From CAZSMK01 sp964608095 (GTDB lineage: Bacteria; Sumerlaeota; Sumerlaeia; MWCT01; JAGHBZ01): a stretch of 64,000 bases of DNA. The position numbers and the translations under genes are program-made. The stretch is from assembly GCA_964608095.1 (NCBI GenBank), contig CAZSMK010000113.1, forward strand, positions 10,026 to 74,025. The letters are read 5' to 3'. The notes below the pieces were generated by a model. That model searched no databases and was not told the origin of the DNA. It saw only the letters and a program-made list of their open reading frames with translations. Positions 1 to 8,642 of the stretch are shown here, piece after piece (position 1 is the stretch's first letter; each line of letters begins with the position of its first letter).

Positions 1-669
1 GGTATCATTACGACCGATAACTCGCCTCCACCGGAACTTGTTTCCGCGTCACAGAGTAACAATGGTAAAGAGGATGCGACAACCATTGTTCTGGATATAC
101 CTTTAAATAAACAAGAGGACATACACGGAAACAGAATGCCGCAACGTTGCCAATCAGCCGCGCTTGCTTCAGCGCTTGAATATTTCGGTGCCAAAGTGCC
201 ACTCGAGAATATAGTGTGCTATACCACTGACCCTGAATACCGTTCTTTCGGTATCTGGCCCAGAACCATAAATGCCGCGTATGAACACGGTTTCGATGCG
301 TACCTTGATCGATTCCGCGATTGGGATTACGTCGTAAAGACCCTGAAGGAGAACAAGGTTATTCTCTGTTCAATCGTCATGCCGGCTGACGATAGTTATA
401 TTGCTCCCCCTTACAAAAGTATCGGCGGGCATATTGTTGCGCTCAATGGTGTGACCGCTGACGGCAGGGTTATTGTTACTGATTCCGCCGCCATGGTGGG
501 AGATGACGGCTATTGTCTTCAATGGCTTCGCGAGGATTTTGAAAAGGTCTGGATGCGCAATAAGGGCGGGATAGGTATGGTAATCTGTCCTCCACCCGGA
601 GCAACGCCTCGCTTTGTTGAACAAATTGAACCATTCCGCCGGAAACGTCAAAAAAGCGAAAAGCAATAA
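1..669 (+). CDS. C39-like cysteine peptidase domain protein (5' end missing)
   Basis: The reading frame is open from the first base, so this is the C-terminal 222 residues of a longer protein. The first ATG in the frame, at 136, falls inside the domain and is not the likely start. The domain has the layout of the peptidase C39-like family: a Cys in MPQRCQSAALASALEYFG as candidate nucleophile, then His in GGHIVALNG and Asp in VTDSAA as the remaining triad. Family members cleave or bind peptides and are often exported or fused to other domains. The missing N-terminus prevents any call on location. The C-terminus is basic and looks disordered. The family assignment is by motif only. The substrate is unknown. 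Confidence 0.7.
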   Translation, partial: GIITTDNSPPPELVSASQSNNGKEDATTIVLDIPLNKQEDIHGNRMPQRCQSAALASALEYFGAKVPLENIVCYTTDPEYRSFGIWPRTINAAYEHGFDAYLDRFRDWDYVVKTLKENKVILCSIVMPADDSYIAPPYKSIGGHIVALNGVTADGRVIVTDSAAMVGDDGYCLQWLREDFEKVWMRNKGGIGMVICPPPGATPRFVEQIEPFRRKRQKSEKQ

Positions 670-807
670 ACAATACCATTATCCCTTCCATTTCCCATTG
701 TTCGAATCAACATCCCTTTTATGTAGACTTATCCTATAGACTTTCCCTACAAATGGATTTTCATAAGGCAAGTATTCATAGGAAAAGTTCGGTTAGGAGA
801 TTTTTCG

Positions 808-2262
808 GTGAGCCTGGTCAAAAAATACTTACCTTCTTTTCATGATCTCATGACCCGTTTTTTTATAGGAACGGGAAGGAGAATAACTCTTAGTACGCCT
901 GTGAGGGATGGAATGGTGGTGGCGAATGTAGAAGCGATGTACGCCACGATTTACTTTATCCTGGTTTCGGGTGCGTTTCTAACCGGCGCGGTGCTTTATA
1001 TCGGGTTTAATGACCTGCACATCGGTATTCTTGGCGCAATCCCTGCATTTGCAACCATACCGGGTCTGGTGGGCGCTTATCTTGCGGAATCACTTCGGTC
1101 ACGGAAAAAAGTGATTGTTCCATCCGTCATTATCGGACGCTCTCTCTGGATTGTCCTGATATTGTTAATAGTGATGCGGCTTAACGCCAGTGCGAAGATA
1201 TGGCTTTTCCTCTCTATCTATCTCGTTGCATCTATGCTGAATGGAATGGCTGGCACTGCATGGCAGGGCTGGATGAGTGACCTTGTCCCGGAACAGATTC
1301 GCGGGCGCTTCTTCGGCAGGCGTAATCGGGTCCTCAATTTCGCTTCTATCCTTACCTTGTTAGGCGGAGGTTGTCTGCTTGACTGGTTTAAAGACAGTGG
1401 TAAAGAGGGCGCAGGGTATGTGGTGATATTCGGGATTGGAGTATTATTCGCGGCTTTTTCCTCCATTGCCCTCAAGAAGCAATACGAACCGCCCCTCCAT
1501 CCATTGGCTTCTACCGGTTTCTGGAAGAACCTTGTTAGACCTTTTAAAGACCGGCATTACATGCAGGTAGTTCGGGCGTTTGCTGCATTTAATTTCTCGA
1601 TTGGCTTGAGTGCGGCTTTTTTTTCAGCCTATATGCTTAAACATCTTGAACTTTCATATTTTGAAATCAGCATGTTCACCATTCTCAGCCTTTTCATTGG
1701 CATGTTTTTTAATCCATTCTGGGGATACATGATGGACAAGGTCGGTCTAAAACCCGTGCTTCTCTTCAATCTTGCCATTATCGCTGTTATACCCATTGTC
1801 TGGACACTATCGCTGAGTTTCGGTATCGGGCTCGTCTGGCTGGTCTGGCTATTGGTTGGCATCGGGTGGAGCGGGTACAACATCGCCGCATTCAATTTGC
1901 CCTTCGCGCTCTCTCCCAAAGACGGCAGGACATACTATCTCGGAGTGCTGAGCATCATTAACGGTGTAATATTCTTTTGTGCCTCGATTCTCGCCGGCGT
2001 GTTTGCTCAACGGTTTCAAAATCTCGATATTCATATCGGGCCATTCCACGTTATTAATTATCACCTCCTTTTTGTCGCCTCAGCGACCGGTCGGTTTCTT
2101 TCCGGATTCTTATTCCGTAGAGTCAGGGATGTGAAGAGCAAAGGAATGCTTTATATGATTCAATACACCAGCAGTGTCGTATATACGAAATTAATCACTG
2201 CCAGAAAGATAGTGCTCTTTCCGCTGAAGAACAAGACCGCTACGTCGCGGAATAATACATAA
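808..2262 (+). CDS. MFS transporter
   Basis: A 484-residue polytopic protein with about 12 predicted membrane segments, the usual size of a major facilitator. The loop after the fourth segment carries the MFS-like stretch WMSDLVPEQIRGRFFGRR, seen in a broad group of uncharacterised bacterial MFS proteins. It would move a small solute across the inner membrane by a proton-coupled or uniport mechanism. The substrate cannot be read from the sequence. The start is GTG at 808, supported by the Shine-Dalgarno-like TTAGGAGA 7-10 bases upstream. It stands alone, 140 bp after the peptidase gene and 210 bp before the next gene. The C-terminal tail is basic. Confidence 0.85.
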   Translation: MSLVKKYLPSFHDLMTRFFIGTGRRITLSTPVRDGMVVANVEAMYATIYFILVSGAFLTGAVLYIGFNDLHIGILGAIPAFATIPGLVGAYLAESLRSRKKVIVPSVIIGRSLWIVLILLIVMRLNASAKIWLFLSIYLVASMLNGMAGTAWQGWMSDLVPEQIRGRFFGRRNRVLNFASILTLLGGGCLLDWFKDSGKEGAGYVVIFGIGVLFAAFSSIALKKQYEPPLHPLASTGFWKNLVRPFKDRHYMQVVRAFAAFNFSIGLSAAFFSAYMLKHLELSYFEISMFTILSLFIGMFFNPFWGYMMDKVGLKPVLLFNLAIIAVIPIVWTLSLSFGIGLVWLVWLLVGIGWSGYNIAAFNLPFALSPKDGRTYYLGVLSIINGVIFFCASILAGVFAQRFQNLDIHIGPFHVINYHLLFVASATGRFLSGFLFRRVRDVKSKGMLYMIQYTSSVVYTKLITARKIVLFPLKNKTATSRNNT

Positions 2263-2473
2263 CTATCGACAACGTTTTAACAGCCCATAGTCTCTGTCTA
2301 TGGTTAGATTAGTATTTTCAAAGGGGAACAGAGGTTTCTTATTTCCCGTAAACGGCGACGCATTCTCTTCGGAAAAATCTCCTGAAGAAGGAACGGTATA
2401 TTTTCCTCCGAAACAATACATGTTTGATTTTTAACCATCTTTAACACATTATAAGAAGATTATATCATCGATT

Positions 2474-4936
2474 ATGCAATCAATGAGAAATGCAAAAAAA
2501 CAGAATCAGAATCACCGGAGTAAACACAACTTCTTAAAACGCTATATACTCTGCATCCTATTGATATGCGCCGGGATTTTAGTTCATCGTATTGTTTTTA
2601 TATTGAGGGGGCATGTTGAGATTACAAGTGACGAAGCTATTGTCGGATTGATGGCCCGTCACATTCAGCAAGGCGATATCCCCCTCTTCTACTGGGGACA
2701 GACTTATCAAGGTACCCTTCAAAGCATTATTGCTTCCCTTTTCATGCGTCTGCCGTTTCCCGAATTGTGGATGCTCAGGATATCGCTCCTATCCACGTAT
2801 ATTTTGTTCGTCGTTTTGTGGATTCTTTTAATTAAGCGATTATATGGATGGAAAGTAAGTCTTGTTACAGGATTCCTTTTAGCCTTTTCCCCGCACTTTG
2901 TGACCTACTGGGGAGTATACGCCAATGGCGGCTATAACGAGGTCTTATGGTTGGGCACACTTATTCTGCTCATTAGTCTGAAGCTTGCGTACGACAAACC
3001 TGAAGTAAGGTGGTTGATATTATTGGCATTTATATCCGGAGTGGGATGGTGGACCAAGCAAATGATTCTACCTTATTTGTTGACATCAATCCTGATACTT
3101 ATTTTTTCAAAAAGCAGCAGGCACTTTTTTCTTTATGTAAAGAAGGAATTTACGCCCATACAAAATCGTTTTTTCTTTTCGGTTACAATTTTTTATGCCT
3201 TTTTTATTTTTCTTATCATATCGCTTCTGGCAATAAGGCCGGATATCCACATGGCAGAAGAGATTAAGGGAAGTGTTTTCGCATTAGGCTTATTTTATGT
3301 ATTCTGCATGATATTTTTACGTCCGGTCAGAGCATATATTAACCGGCAAAGCCTGTATCTATTGTTTTTTATGTTTGGATGTTTTCCGGTTGTGTATATC
3401 AACTGGATAGCGGGGCGGCAACTTTATAGCGGTACGCTCAGCCGTTTTCCTCAGGAAACCTTCATGATATTAAAAAACATTATAACCACGGGATTGCCGG
3501 TTTTATTTGCTATGTACCAGGACTGGCGTCAAACGTATTCGAACTTGCCGATTATGATTCGGGCATTACCGGCTTTGATATTTCTTGTCTCCCTTCTGTA
3601 TATAGTAATGGATTGCATCAAGCGAGCGCTTGCAAGGAACAAACAACAACAAGCCGGAAACCTTTTTTCGGCACACCTCATCTTATTATTCCTGTTTTTT
3701 TCTCAGATTATAATTGTAACCTTCATCAAAGAAGGTGAGTTTATGTATCAACCAAGATATATTTGGGGACTCTATCCGGTTGTGTGTGCTTTTCTTGGAT
3801 ACGCTCTTTTTAAAATTCACCCGTATGTTCGTTATTCACTTTTACCCGTTGTCTTTATCCTTTTTGCACTCAACACATTTAACAGTTCACGCACTCAAAT
3901 TAATCCCCGGACACTCTTTACCAGATGCGACGAAGAGCTGGTTGAAAAACTGGAAGAAAAGGATATTAGATTGGTTTATTGCGGTTATGCTGATAGAGAA
4001 GGTGGATACTGGGTTGCATACAAACTTACTTTTATCGCTCGAGAGAACATACATTTTTTGCCGCATAAAGATTTTTATCCATACCGTGCGTACTATGATC
4101 ACCTCACCAAATTCACTTCCGATAATTCATTTTTCTTATTAGGGTTAGACGGGAGGATATTGGAGTTACTTAAAAAGAATCTTAATGAATTAAAAATGAT
4201 TGCTTTCGTCTCACCCCATCGCGTATTCAAGACATCCGATGTCCAAACTTTACTATCATTTCCCATTTTGAATGAAGAGAATCTGCATGAATATTTGTAT
4301 AAACAGCTACTGATAGCACAAGTCCGCGGCGAGATATCCACTCTTGATAGAGAGGATATTCTGTCAAAACTCGATTCCCTGGAGCCATCGGTTGATATCT
4401 ATATGAATGCGGCGAAAATATATATTGGTGAGGGCGAATTTGCGAAAGCTATTTCCATTCTGCAAGATGGCTTTAAATCCTATCCTTCAGACAGTTCGCT
4501 TAAATATTGGTTGAATCAAATACTATTGAGTTACACAACTTCTGAAATTCCTTTTGATGATTTGCTCTCTACAGATGTAGAAAGTGCGGAATATTGGCTT
4601 ATTGTCGCAGAACATTGTAATCGTGCCTCTCGCTTTAGTGAGGCGAAACGGCTTATGGAGAGCGTTATCGATGACGTTTCAGATTCTGCATGGGCACATT
4701 TTCAATATGGAATGTCTTTGTATAATCTGGCTCATTATGAGGAAGCAGAAGATTCTTTCTCCAAAGCCGTTGAGATTTCACCGGATTATCCTGCATATTC
4801 TCTTTTCTTATCAAAAAGTCTTTTTGCACAGGGAAAGAAAGAGGAATCCCTGAAAATCATTAACGGTATTCTTGAAAAACACCCCGGGGATCCCGATTTA
4901 GTAAACCTGCGCGACACTATCCTCAGAGGATATTGA
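2474..4936 (+). CDS. Membrane GT-C-type glycosyltransferase-like protein with C-terminal TPR repeats
   Basis: An 820-residue protein. About 450 N-terminal residues form roughly 10-12 membrane segments, with the acidic first-loop motif TSDEAIVGLMARHI expected of ArnT/PMT-like GT-C enzymes, which use polyprenyl-phosphate sugars. A soluble stretch follows (about 460-620), then at least three TPR-like helical pairs at about 640-815, for example FQYGMSLYNLAHYEEAEDSFSKA and the next repeat. The TPRs would face the periplasm or cytosol and mediate protein contacts. The start at ATG 2474 has only a weak AAGAAGA upstream, and ATG 2483 is an alternative. A 91-bp piece of the TPR-coding part recurs at 6697-6787. 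The sugar and acceptor are unknown. Confidence 0.7.
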   Translation: MQSMRNAKKQNQNHRSKHNFLKRYILCILLICAGILVHRIVFILRGHVEITSDEAIVGLMARHIQQGDIPLFYWGQTYQGTLQSIIASLFMRLPFPELWMLRISLLSTYILFVVLWILLIKRLYGWKVSLVTGFLLAFSPHFVTYWGVYANGGYNEVLWLGTLILLISLKLAYDKPEVRWLILLAFISGVGWWTKQMILPYLLTSILILIFSKSSRHFFLYVKKEFTPIQNRFFFSVTIFYAFFIFLIISLLAIRPDIHMAEEIKGSVFALGLFYVFCMIFLRPVRAYINRQSLYLLFFMFGCFPVVYINWIAGRQLYSGTLSRFPQETFMILKNIITTGLPVLFAMYQDWRQTYSNLPIMIRALPALIFLVSLLYIVMDCIKRALARNKQQQAGNLFSAHLILLFLFFSQIIIVTFIKEGEFMYQPRYIWGLYPVVCAFLGYALFKIHPYVRYSLLPVVFILFALNTFNSSRTQINPRTLFTRCDEELVEKLEEKDIRLVYCGYADREGGYWVAYKLTFIARENIHFLPHKDFYPYRAYYDHLTKFTSDNSFFLLGLDGRILELLKKNLNELKMIAFVSPHRVFKTSDVQTLLSFPILNEENLHEYLYKQLLIAQVRGEISTLDREDILSKLDSLEPSVDIYMNAAKIYIGEGEFAKAISILQDGFKSYPSDSSLKYWLNQILLSYTTSEIPFDDLLSTDVESAEYWLIVAEHCNRASRFSEAKRLMESVIDDVSDSAWAHFQYGMSLYNLAHYEEAEDSFSKAVEISPDYPAYSLFLSKSLFAQGKKEESLKIINGILEKHPGDPDLVNLRDTILRGY

Positions 4937-4980
4937 ACTCACACCAACAGGATCGCTAATCCCTTAGATTTAGAGAATTA

Positions 4981-5166
4981 TCATTTGTGAACAACGGTTA
5001 CTCGCGGTTTCCTGAACAGTCCCGCCAGGAGAAATACAATAAAGAGAACCACGAAAATAAAGAAAAGGATTTTAGCGATGCCAGCTGCGGCGGCGGCGAT
5101 TCCTGTAAATCCGAGAAGCGCGGCTATGATGGCAATTATGAAAAACACTATAGCCCAATATAACAT
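4981..5166 (-). CDS. DUF1328 family small membrane protein
   Basis: A 61-residue protein made of two hydrophobic segments joined by an Ala/Gly-rich stretch (LLGFTGIAAAAAGIAKILFF). This matches the DUF1328/YtjA family of tiny inner-membrane proteins in size and pattern. The start is the ATG at 5166, because GGAGG lies 6 bases upstream and the family typically begins MLYWAI. An upstream in-frame start would add 10 atypical residues. The function of the family is not established; members are often stress-associated. It lies tail-to-tail with the GT-C/TPR gene and downstream of the GAPDH gene on the same strand. Confidence 0.8.
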   Translation of the reverse strand: MLYWAIVFFIIAIIAALLGFTGIAAAAAGIAKILFFIFVVLFIVFLLAGLFRKPRVTVVHK

Positions 5167-5227
5167 TATATACCTCCATAAAAGATTATTCTGCATCCTT
5201 TGTTACTATGGGAAGCTTTTTGTCTTT

Positions 5228-6235
5228 TTATCCCTTCTGATTTATAAAGTGTGCAAGATCAACAATGCGACGACTGTAACCCCATTCGTTATCGTACCAT
5301 GCAAAGACTTTGACAGTAGTTTCATTAAGTACCCTGGTTGATTGCGCGTCAACGAGGGCTGAGTACTCAGAGCCGATTATGTCGGCGGAGACCAATTCTT
5401 CTTCCGTGATTCCGAGAATTCCCTTCAACCTTTCACTCTCCGCTGCCTTGCGAAAAGCATCATTGACGGTTTCCACTGTAACTTTTTCCCGCAGTTGTGC
5501 TACGAAATCAATGATCGAACCTGCTCCTATTGGTACCCTCATTGCTAATCCATCCATCTTTCCTTCCAGTTGAGGGAGGACTTTAGTGGTCGCGGTTGCA
5601 GCGCCTGTAGTTGTGGGTACAATCGAGAGTGCGGCTGCGCGACCACGACGCCATTTCTTGCTCGGCGCGTCAACTACCGTTTGTGAACTGGTATAGGCAT
5701 GCACCGTGGTGAGAAAACCCGCCTCGATACCGAAATTCTGATCAAGCACCATTGCGACAGGTGCGAGGCAATTTGTGGTACATGATGCGTTGGATATAAC
5801 TGTGTGGTTCCCAAGATCGATCTTTTCTTCGTTAACACCGAGGCAGACTGTGATGTCGGCGTCTTTACCGGGTGCAGTAAGCAGGACAACTTTTGCTCCT
5901 GCGTCGAGATGTTTGGCTGCATCCGCTCGCCTGGTAAAAATTCCCGTAGCCTCGATTACGATATCCACGTCTAACGATTTCCAGGGCAGTTCTGCAGGAT
6001 TCTTTATACTCGTAAACTTTATCTCTTTATCATTCCAGTAGAGTTTATCGTCCTCAGATTTAATCGAGGCACATGGTTCAGCCTGAACCGAATCGTGTTT
6101 GAGAAGATATGTTAGGTTATCCAGCGGGGCTATGTCATTAATGGCAGCAACTTCGAGGTTGCCGGCTTCCATAAGTTGCCTGAATACAAGGCGCCCGATT
6201 CTGCCGAATCCGTTGATTCCAATTTTCCCATTCAT
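5228..6235 (-). CDS. gap: Glyceraldehyde-3-phosphate dehydrogenase, type I (first copy)
   Basis: A 335-residue cytosolic enzyme that oxidises and phosphorylates glyceraldehyde-3-phosphate to 1,3-bisphosphoglycerate using NAD(P). The N-terminal Rossmann motif INGFGRIGRLVFRQ and the active-site SNASCTTNCLAP are intact, as are the later TTVHAYTSSQ and the C-terminal WYDNEWGYSRRIVDL. The residues after the second strand, AINDI, retain the Asp expected of NAD-linked forms. The start ATG at 6235 follows AAAGGAG. This copy is monocistronic or paired with dodecin upstream. A second, diverged GAPDH lies at 18009-19019 in a glycolytic operon, so this one may have a distinct direction, cofactor or expression. 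Confidence 0.95.
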   Translation of the reverse strand: MNGKIGINGFGRIGRLVFRQLMEAGNLEVAAINDIAPLDNLTYLLKHDSVQAEPCASIKSEDDKLYWNDKEIKFTSIKNPAELPWKSLDVDIVIEATGIFTRRADAAKHLDAGAKVVLLTAPGKDADITVCLGVNEEKIDLGNHTVISNASCTTNCLAPVAMVLDQNFGIEAGFLTTVHAYTSSQTVVDAPSKKWRRGRAAALSIVPTTTGAATATTKVLPQLEGKMDGLAMRVPIGAGSIIDFVAQLREKVTVETVNDAFRKAAESERLKGILGITEEELVSADIIGSEYSALVDAQSTRVLNETTVKVFAWYDNEWGYSRRIVDLAHFINQKG

Positions 6236-6276
6236 GCATGTATACTCCTTTCATTCTTTTGATGGGGTGGGTGAGC

Positions 6277-6489
6277 TTATTCTTTCTCTTCTTCCACTAA
6301 AAAAGAGATCTTTGCATTAAGCCGGTATTCTACGATCTTGTTATCTTCTACAATCGCCTGAAACTCGCGAATATAGATAGATTTAATGTTGCGAACCGTT
6401 TTTGACGCTTCTATAAGGGCTTGCTTGGCTGCATCTTCCCAGCTCTCTTTCGATTGAGCAAGGACTTCTATTACTTTTACCAACGACAT
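6277..6489 (-). CDS. Dodecin family flavin-binding protein
   Basis: A 70-residue protein matching dodecin in length and pattern: VKVIEVLAQSKESWEDAAKQ with the Trp that stacks on the flavin, then a helix, then two long strands (IKSIYIREFQAIVEDNKIVEYRLNAKI). Dodecins assemble into hollow dodecamers that bind FMN or riboflavin pairs and buffer free flavin in the cytosol. The start ATG at 6489 is preceded by AAAGGGG. It lies 41 bp upstream of the GAPDH gene on the same strand and may be co-transcribed with it. The family call is firm. The physiological ligand is not shown. Confidence 0.88.
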   Translation of the reverse strand: MSLVKVIEVLAQSKESWEDAAKQALIEASKTVRNIKSIYIREFQAIVEDNKIVEYRLNAKISFLVEEEKE

Positions 6490-6650
6490 ATTATTTTTCC
6501 CCTTTCTTTGATGATATGTTCAGGTTTCTTTCCATTGAAGAAGAAAAAACGTTTTACTTCAATCGGCTGGTTCTACTTTTTTTTGACTTTATTCCACAAT
6601 GAAATTGCTGTTGATTTTCTCGAATAAGAGGGCATTGCTCCCTGGCTCTA

Positions 6651-6790
6651 TACAAAATCTTGTATAGGTTACATATCCGAAAATTCACCCTGACGACCTG
6701 CTCTCTACAGATATAGAAAGTGCGGAATATTGGCTTATTGTCGCAGAACATTGTAATCATGCCTTTCGCTTTCGTGAGCCGAAACGGGTT
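6651..6790 (+). pseudogene. Decayed duplicate fragment of the TPR region of the gene at 2474-4936
   Basis: Bases 6697-6787 match 4561-4651 at 84 of 91 positions by eye. Read with one base removed from the AAAA run near 6680, the copy encodes SEIHPDDLLSTDIESAEYW followed by LIVAEHCN, against SEIPFDDLLSTDVESAEYW in the intact gene. Similarity fades upstream of about 6651 and stops at about 6790. No start codon or full frame survives. The rest of the 475-bp space between dodecin (6489) and the tRNA (6965) shows nothing else I recognise. This is best read as a remnant of a second GT-C/TPR gene or a fragment copied by recombination. Confidence 0.75.
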
Positions 6791-6964
6791 CCGTATCGCC
6801 TTCTTCTCTATTGTTAGATACACATTGCAACTGTTAACTAAAGATACCTATATTGCTTTTAAATTGATACAGGTTTTAACAATTATGCAGAGAAAATTCG
6901 ATTGGTAAAAAGGGAGAAATGCAGGCAGGAGGCGAAAATGCAAATGAACTAAAGGCAAAGAAGA

Positions 6965-7041
6965 TGGTGGAGCAGATGGGATTCGAACCCACGACCTCCG
7001 CCTTGCAAGGGCGGCGTTCTCCCAAACTGAACTACTGCCCC
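6965..7041 (-). tRNA. tRNA-Ala (anticodon TGC)
   Basis: On the minus strand 77 nt fold as a complete tRNA. The acceptor stem GGGGCAG pairs with CTGCTCC and includes the G3-U70 wobble pair that specifies alanine. The D arm is GTTC/GAAC. The anticodon stem CCGCC/GGCGG encloses the loop CTTGCAA with anticodon TGC (plus-strand 7005-7007). The T arm has GTGGG-TTCGAAT-CCCAT. The discriminator is A and the CCA end is encoded. Confidence 0.97.
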
Positions 7042-7056
7042 ACCAGAACAATGTAA

Positions 7057-7087
7057 ATTATAGTATACGTTAATATGTCAGGTACAA
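7057..7087 (-). promoter_or_regulatory. Putative sigma-70 promoter of the tRNA-Ala gene
   Basis: Minus-strand TTGTAC (7087-7082) and a perfect TATAAT (7062-7057) are separated by 19 bases and sit about 15 bases before the mature tRNA 5' end. The spacing is slightly long, so the -35 box is the weaker part of the call. Confidence 0.45.
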
Positions 7088-7184
7088 GCAAGGGAAAAGA
7101 CACACGGTATCTGTGCGACGTATTTGCTCTTCAGCCCTCTAATAACGTTGTGGCTTCACACCTGTAATCCATACTATTCCGTGG

Positions 7185-7214
7185 TTGAACTGCAGTAGGG
7201 GAGTGGGGTATACT
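7185..7214 (+). promoter_or_regulatory. Putative sigma-70 promoter upstream of the pseudopilin/TIG gene
   Basis: TTGAAC (7185-7190) and TATACT (7209-7214) are separated by 18 bases. They lie 58 bases before the ATG at 7273 and are the only reasonable -35/-10 pair in this 200-bp space. Confidence 0.4.
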
Positions 7215-7272
7215 TTATATAGACGAGCATAAGGTGATGAAAAGAAAATTCGCGGTAGGTGAGATATCAACA

Positions 7273-8139
7273 ATGAACAAGGCTTTACATAGTGCCGTGA
7301 TTTTCTGTGTCGTGTGTATAGCAGTCATGGCAGCGAATGCTAAACCTCCCTCGGTCAATAAGTCGAAGCAGATTACGGAATATGAGCTTCAAACCCTTGC
7401 CGAGGGTGAAGATCGGGTGCGTATCGATACGACTTATTATACGACAATTGAGAACCTCGACGACCTGCCGGTGTCAAACCTTGAGAACGATTTTGATTTT
7501 ATCAATTATGGTGGCGGCGCCGTAGTTGTCAACCCACGGACAGCCATGGTCGAATCCGAACGCGTCGACCTGCTCGAACCGCCCAATATCTGGTACGGTC
7601 CTTATGTTACCTTCGATCCGAATAGAATCAGCGATGCGACCGAGGATTACGATGAGGGCTCGTTGCTGGACTTCTGGGGTAATCCCTACTACTTTTTTAC
7701 TCCTCTTGGTCTGGTCAAGCCCCGGACTGAGAGTATCTCGCTGGAACTTTACGGCGATTATTTTGACCGGTATGCTATTGTCAGTCTTGGACCGGATGGA
7801 AAGAAAAGCAGTGACGACATCATACGCTTGTTTGGCGGTGCGCCGACGGAACTTGTCATATCTTCACTCAATCCTTCCACTGTTCAGCACGGTGATGAGG
7901 TAACCGTAAGGGGATACAATTTCGGAGAAGAACAAGGCGGTAGCCAGGTGGTTCTCAATGATTTTGCCATACCTACCATTCTTTCCTGGTCAGACAGGGA
8001 GGTGCGGTTTCAAGTTCCTCATGATTTAACAAGCGGAGCATTAAAAATCTGTAAAGGAGCCGGTGAAAGCAATTCATTGCATCTTGAAATAACAGGTACT
8101 CCCACCGGCTTGATTTCAGATTGGGAACTGTATTATTGA
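7273..8139 (+). CDS. Secreted protein with type II secretion GspG-like C-terminal module and IPT/TIG domain
   Basis: A 288-residue exported protein. The chosen start is ATG 7273, because AGGTGAG precedes it and it opens a normal signal peptide ending near ANA-KPP; a longer frame runs from GTG 7234. Residues about 130-195 match the C-terminal core of GspG-type pseudopilins: LLDFWGNPYYFFTPLG followed by YAIVSLGPDGKKSSDD, the latter holding the calcium-site-like acidic residues. Residues about 205-280 form an IPT/TIG immunoglobulin-like domain (SSLNPSTVQHGDEVTVRGYN). There is no type IV prepilin N-terminus, so it is not a true pseudopilin. It more likely reuses the GspG fold in a periplasmic or surface protein. 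No secretion genes are adjacent. Confidence 0.65.
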   Translation: MNKALHSAVIFCVVCIAVMAANAKPPSVNKSKQITEYELQTLAEGEDRVRIDTTYYTTIENLDDLPVSNLENDFDFINYGGGAVVVNPRTAMVESERVDLLEPPNIWYGPYVTFDPNRISDATEDYDEGSLLDFWGNPYYFFTPLGLVKPRTESISLELYGDYFDRYAIVSLGPDGKKSSDDIIRLFGGAPTELVISSLNPSTVQHGDEVTVRGYNFGEEQGGSQVVLNDFAIPTILSWSDREVRFQVPHDLTSGALKICKGAGESNSLHLEITGTPTGLISDWELYY

Positions 8140-8169
8140 TTCGGCAAACACCCGATTATGTCGCCTGCA

Positions 8170-8595
8170 TCAGTCCGCCGACCATGTTTCAGGCTCGAAC
8201 TTTCCGGGACTCCAGATTTCAATCATGTAGGGTGTAATCTCGAGTACGCCATAGTTTGGGTCGTCGGGGCACTGAAAGATAGGTTGCATCCACTCTTGCC
8301 AGAAATCGTGACGTGTTTCGCTCGAAACATCCAGCCGTCCCTTTCCTTGTATCTGGAGGTAAGGGCTTATTTGTTCAGGATCGGTAACGCCACAGTTAAG
8401 ATGGACTTCAGGATTATGTTGAATATGTTGTACCTTTCGGGCGTTCTTGAAGGTAGCGATCCTGATTGTCAAATCGTCGGATGTGATGATCATGACGTAC
8501 CGAACCTAAGGTTTGCCGTCCGGCGTTACCATTGCCAGGTTTGCAAGTTGCGGTTTTTGTAAGATCGTGAGTATACGATCCTTTAGTTCGGCCAT
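8170..8595 (-). pseudogene. Pyridoxamine 5'-phosphate oxidase-like flavoprotein interrupted by an in-frame amber codon
   Basis: From ATG 8595, preceded by AAAGG, the frame encodes MAELKDRILTILQKPQ and continues to DGKP. A TAG at 8506-8508 then interrupts it. The same frame continues with VRYVMIITSDDLTIRIATF to the normal end at 8170, for 141 residues in all. PPOX-fold proteins commonly have GKPWVRYV here, so the TAG most likely replaces a Trp TGG by one base change. Intact relatives bind FMN or F420 and are often general stress proteins. As it stands, only a 29-residue peptide or a 107-residue product restarting at ATG 8493 would be made. It could be a true nonsense mutation or a sequence error. 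Confidence 0.75.
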
Positions 8596-8642
8596 AGATA
8601 ACCTTTCTACAGGTCTTTTAGGTGCGGTTGAATTGGAGATAC

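Noticed and set aside
8506..8508. Pyrrolysine or general TAG recoding
   Set aside because: Several intact genes end in TAG and the site fits a lost Trp. One mutation or a sequence error is simpler.
8158..8562. 134-codon plus-strand frame
   Set aside because: It mirrors the PPOX-like gene, whose reverse frame matches a known fold. The plus frame matches nothing.
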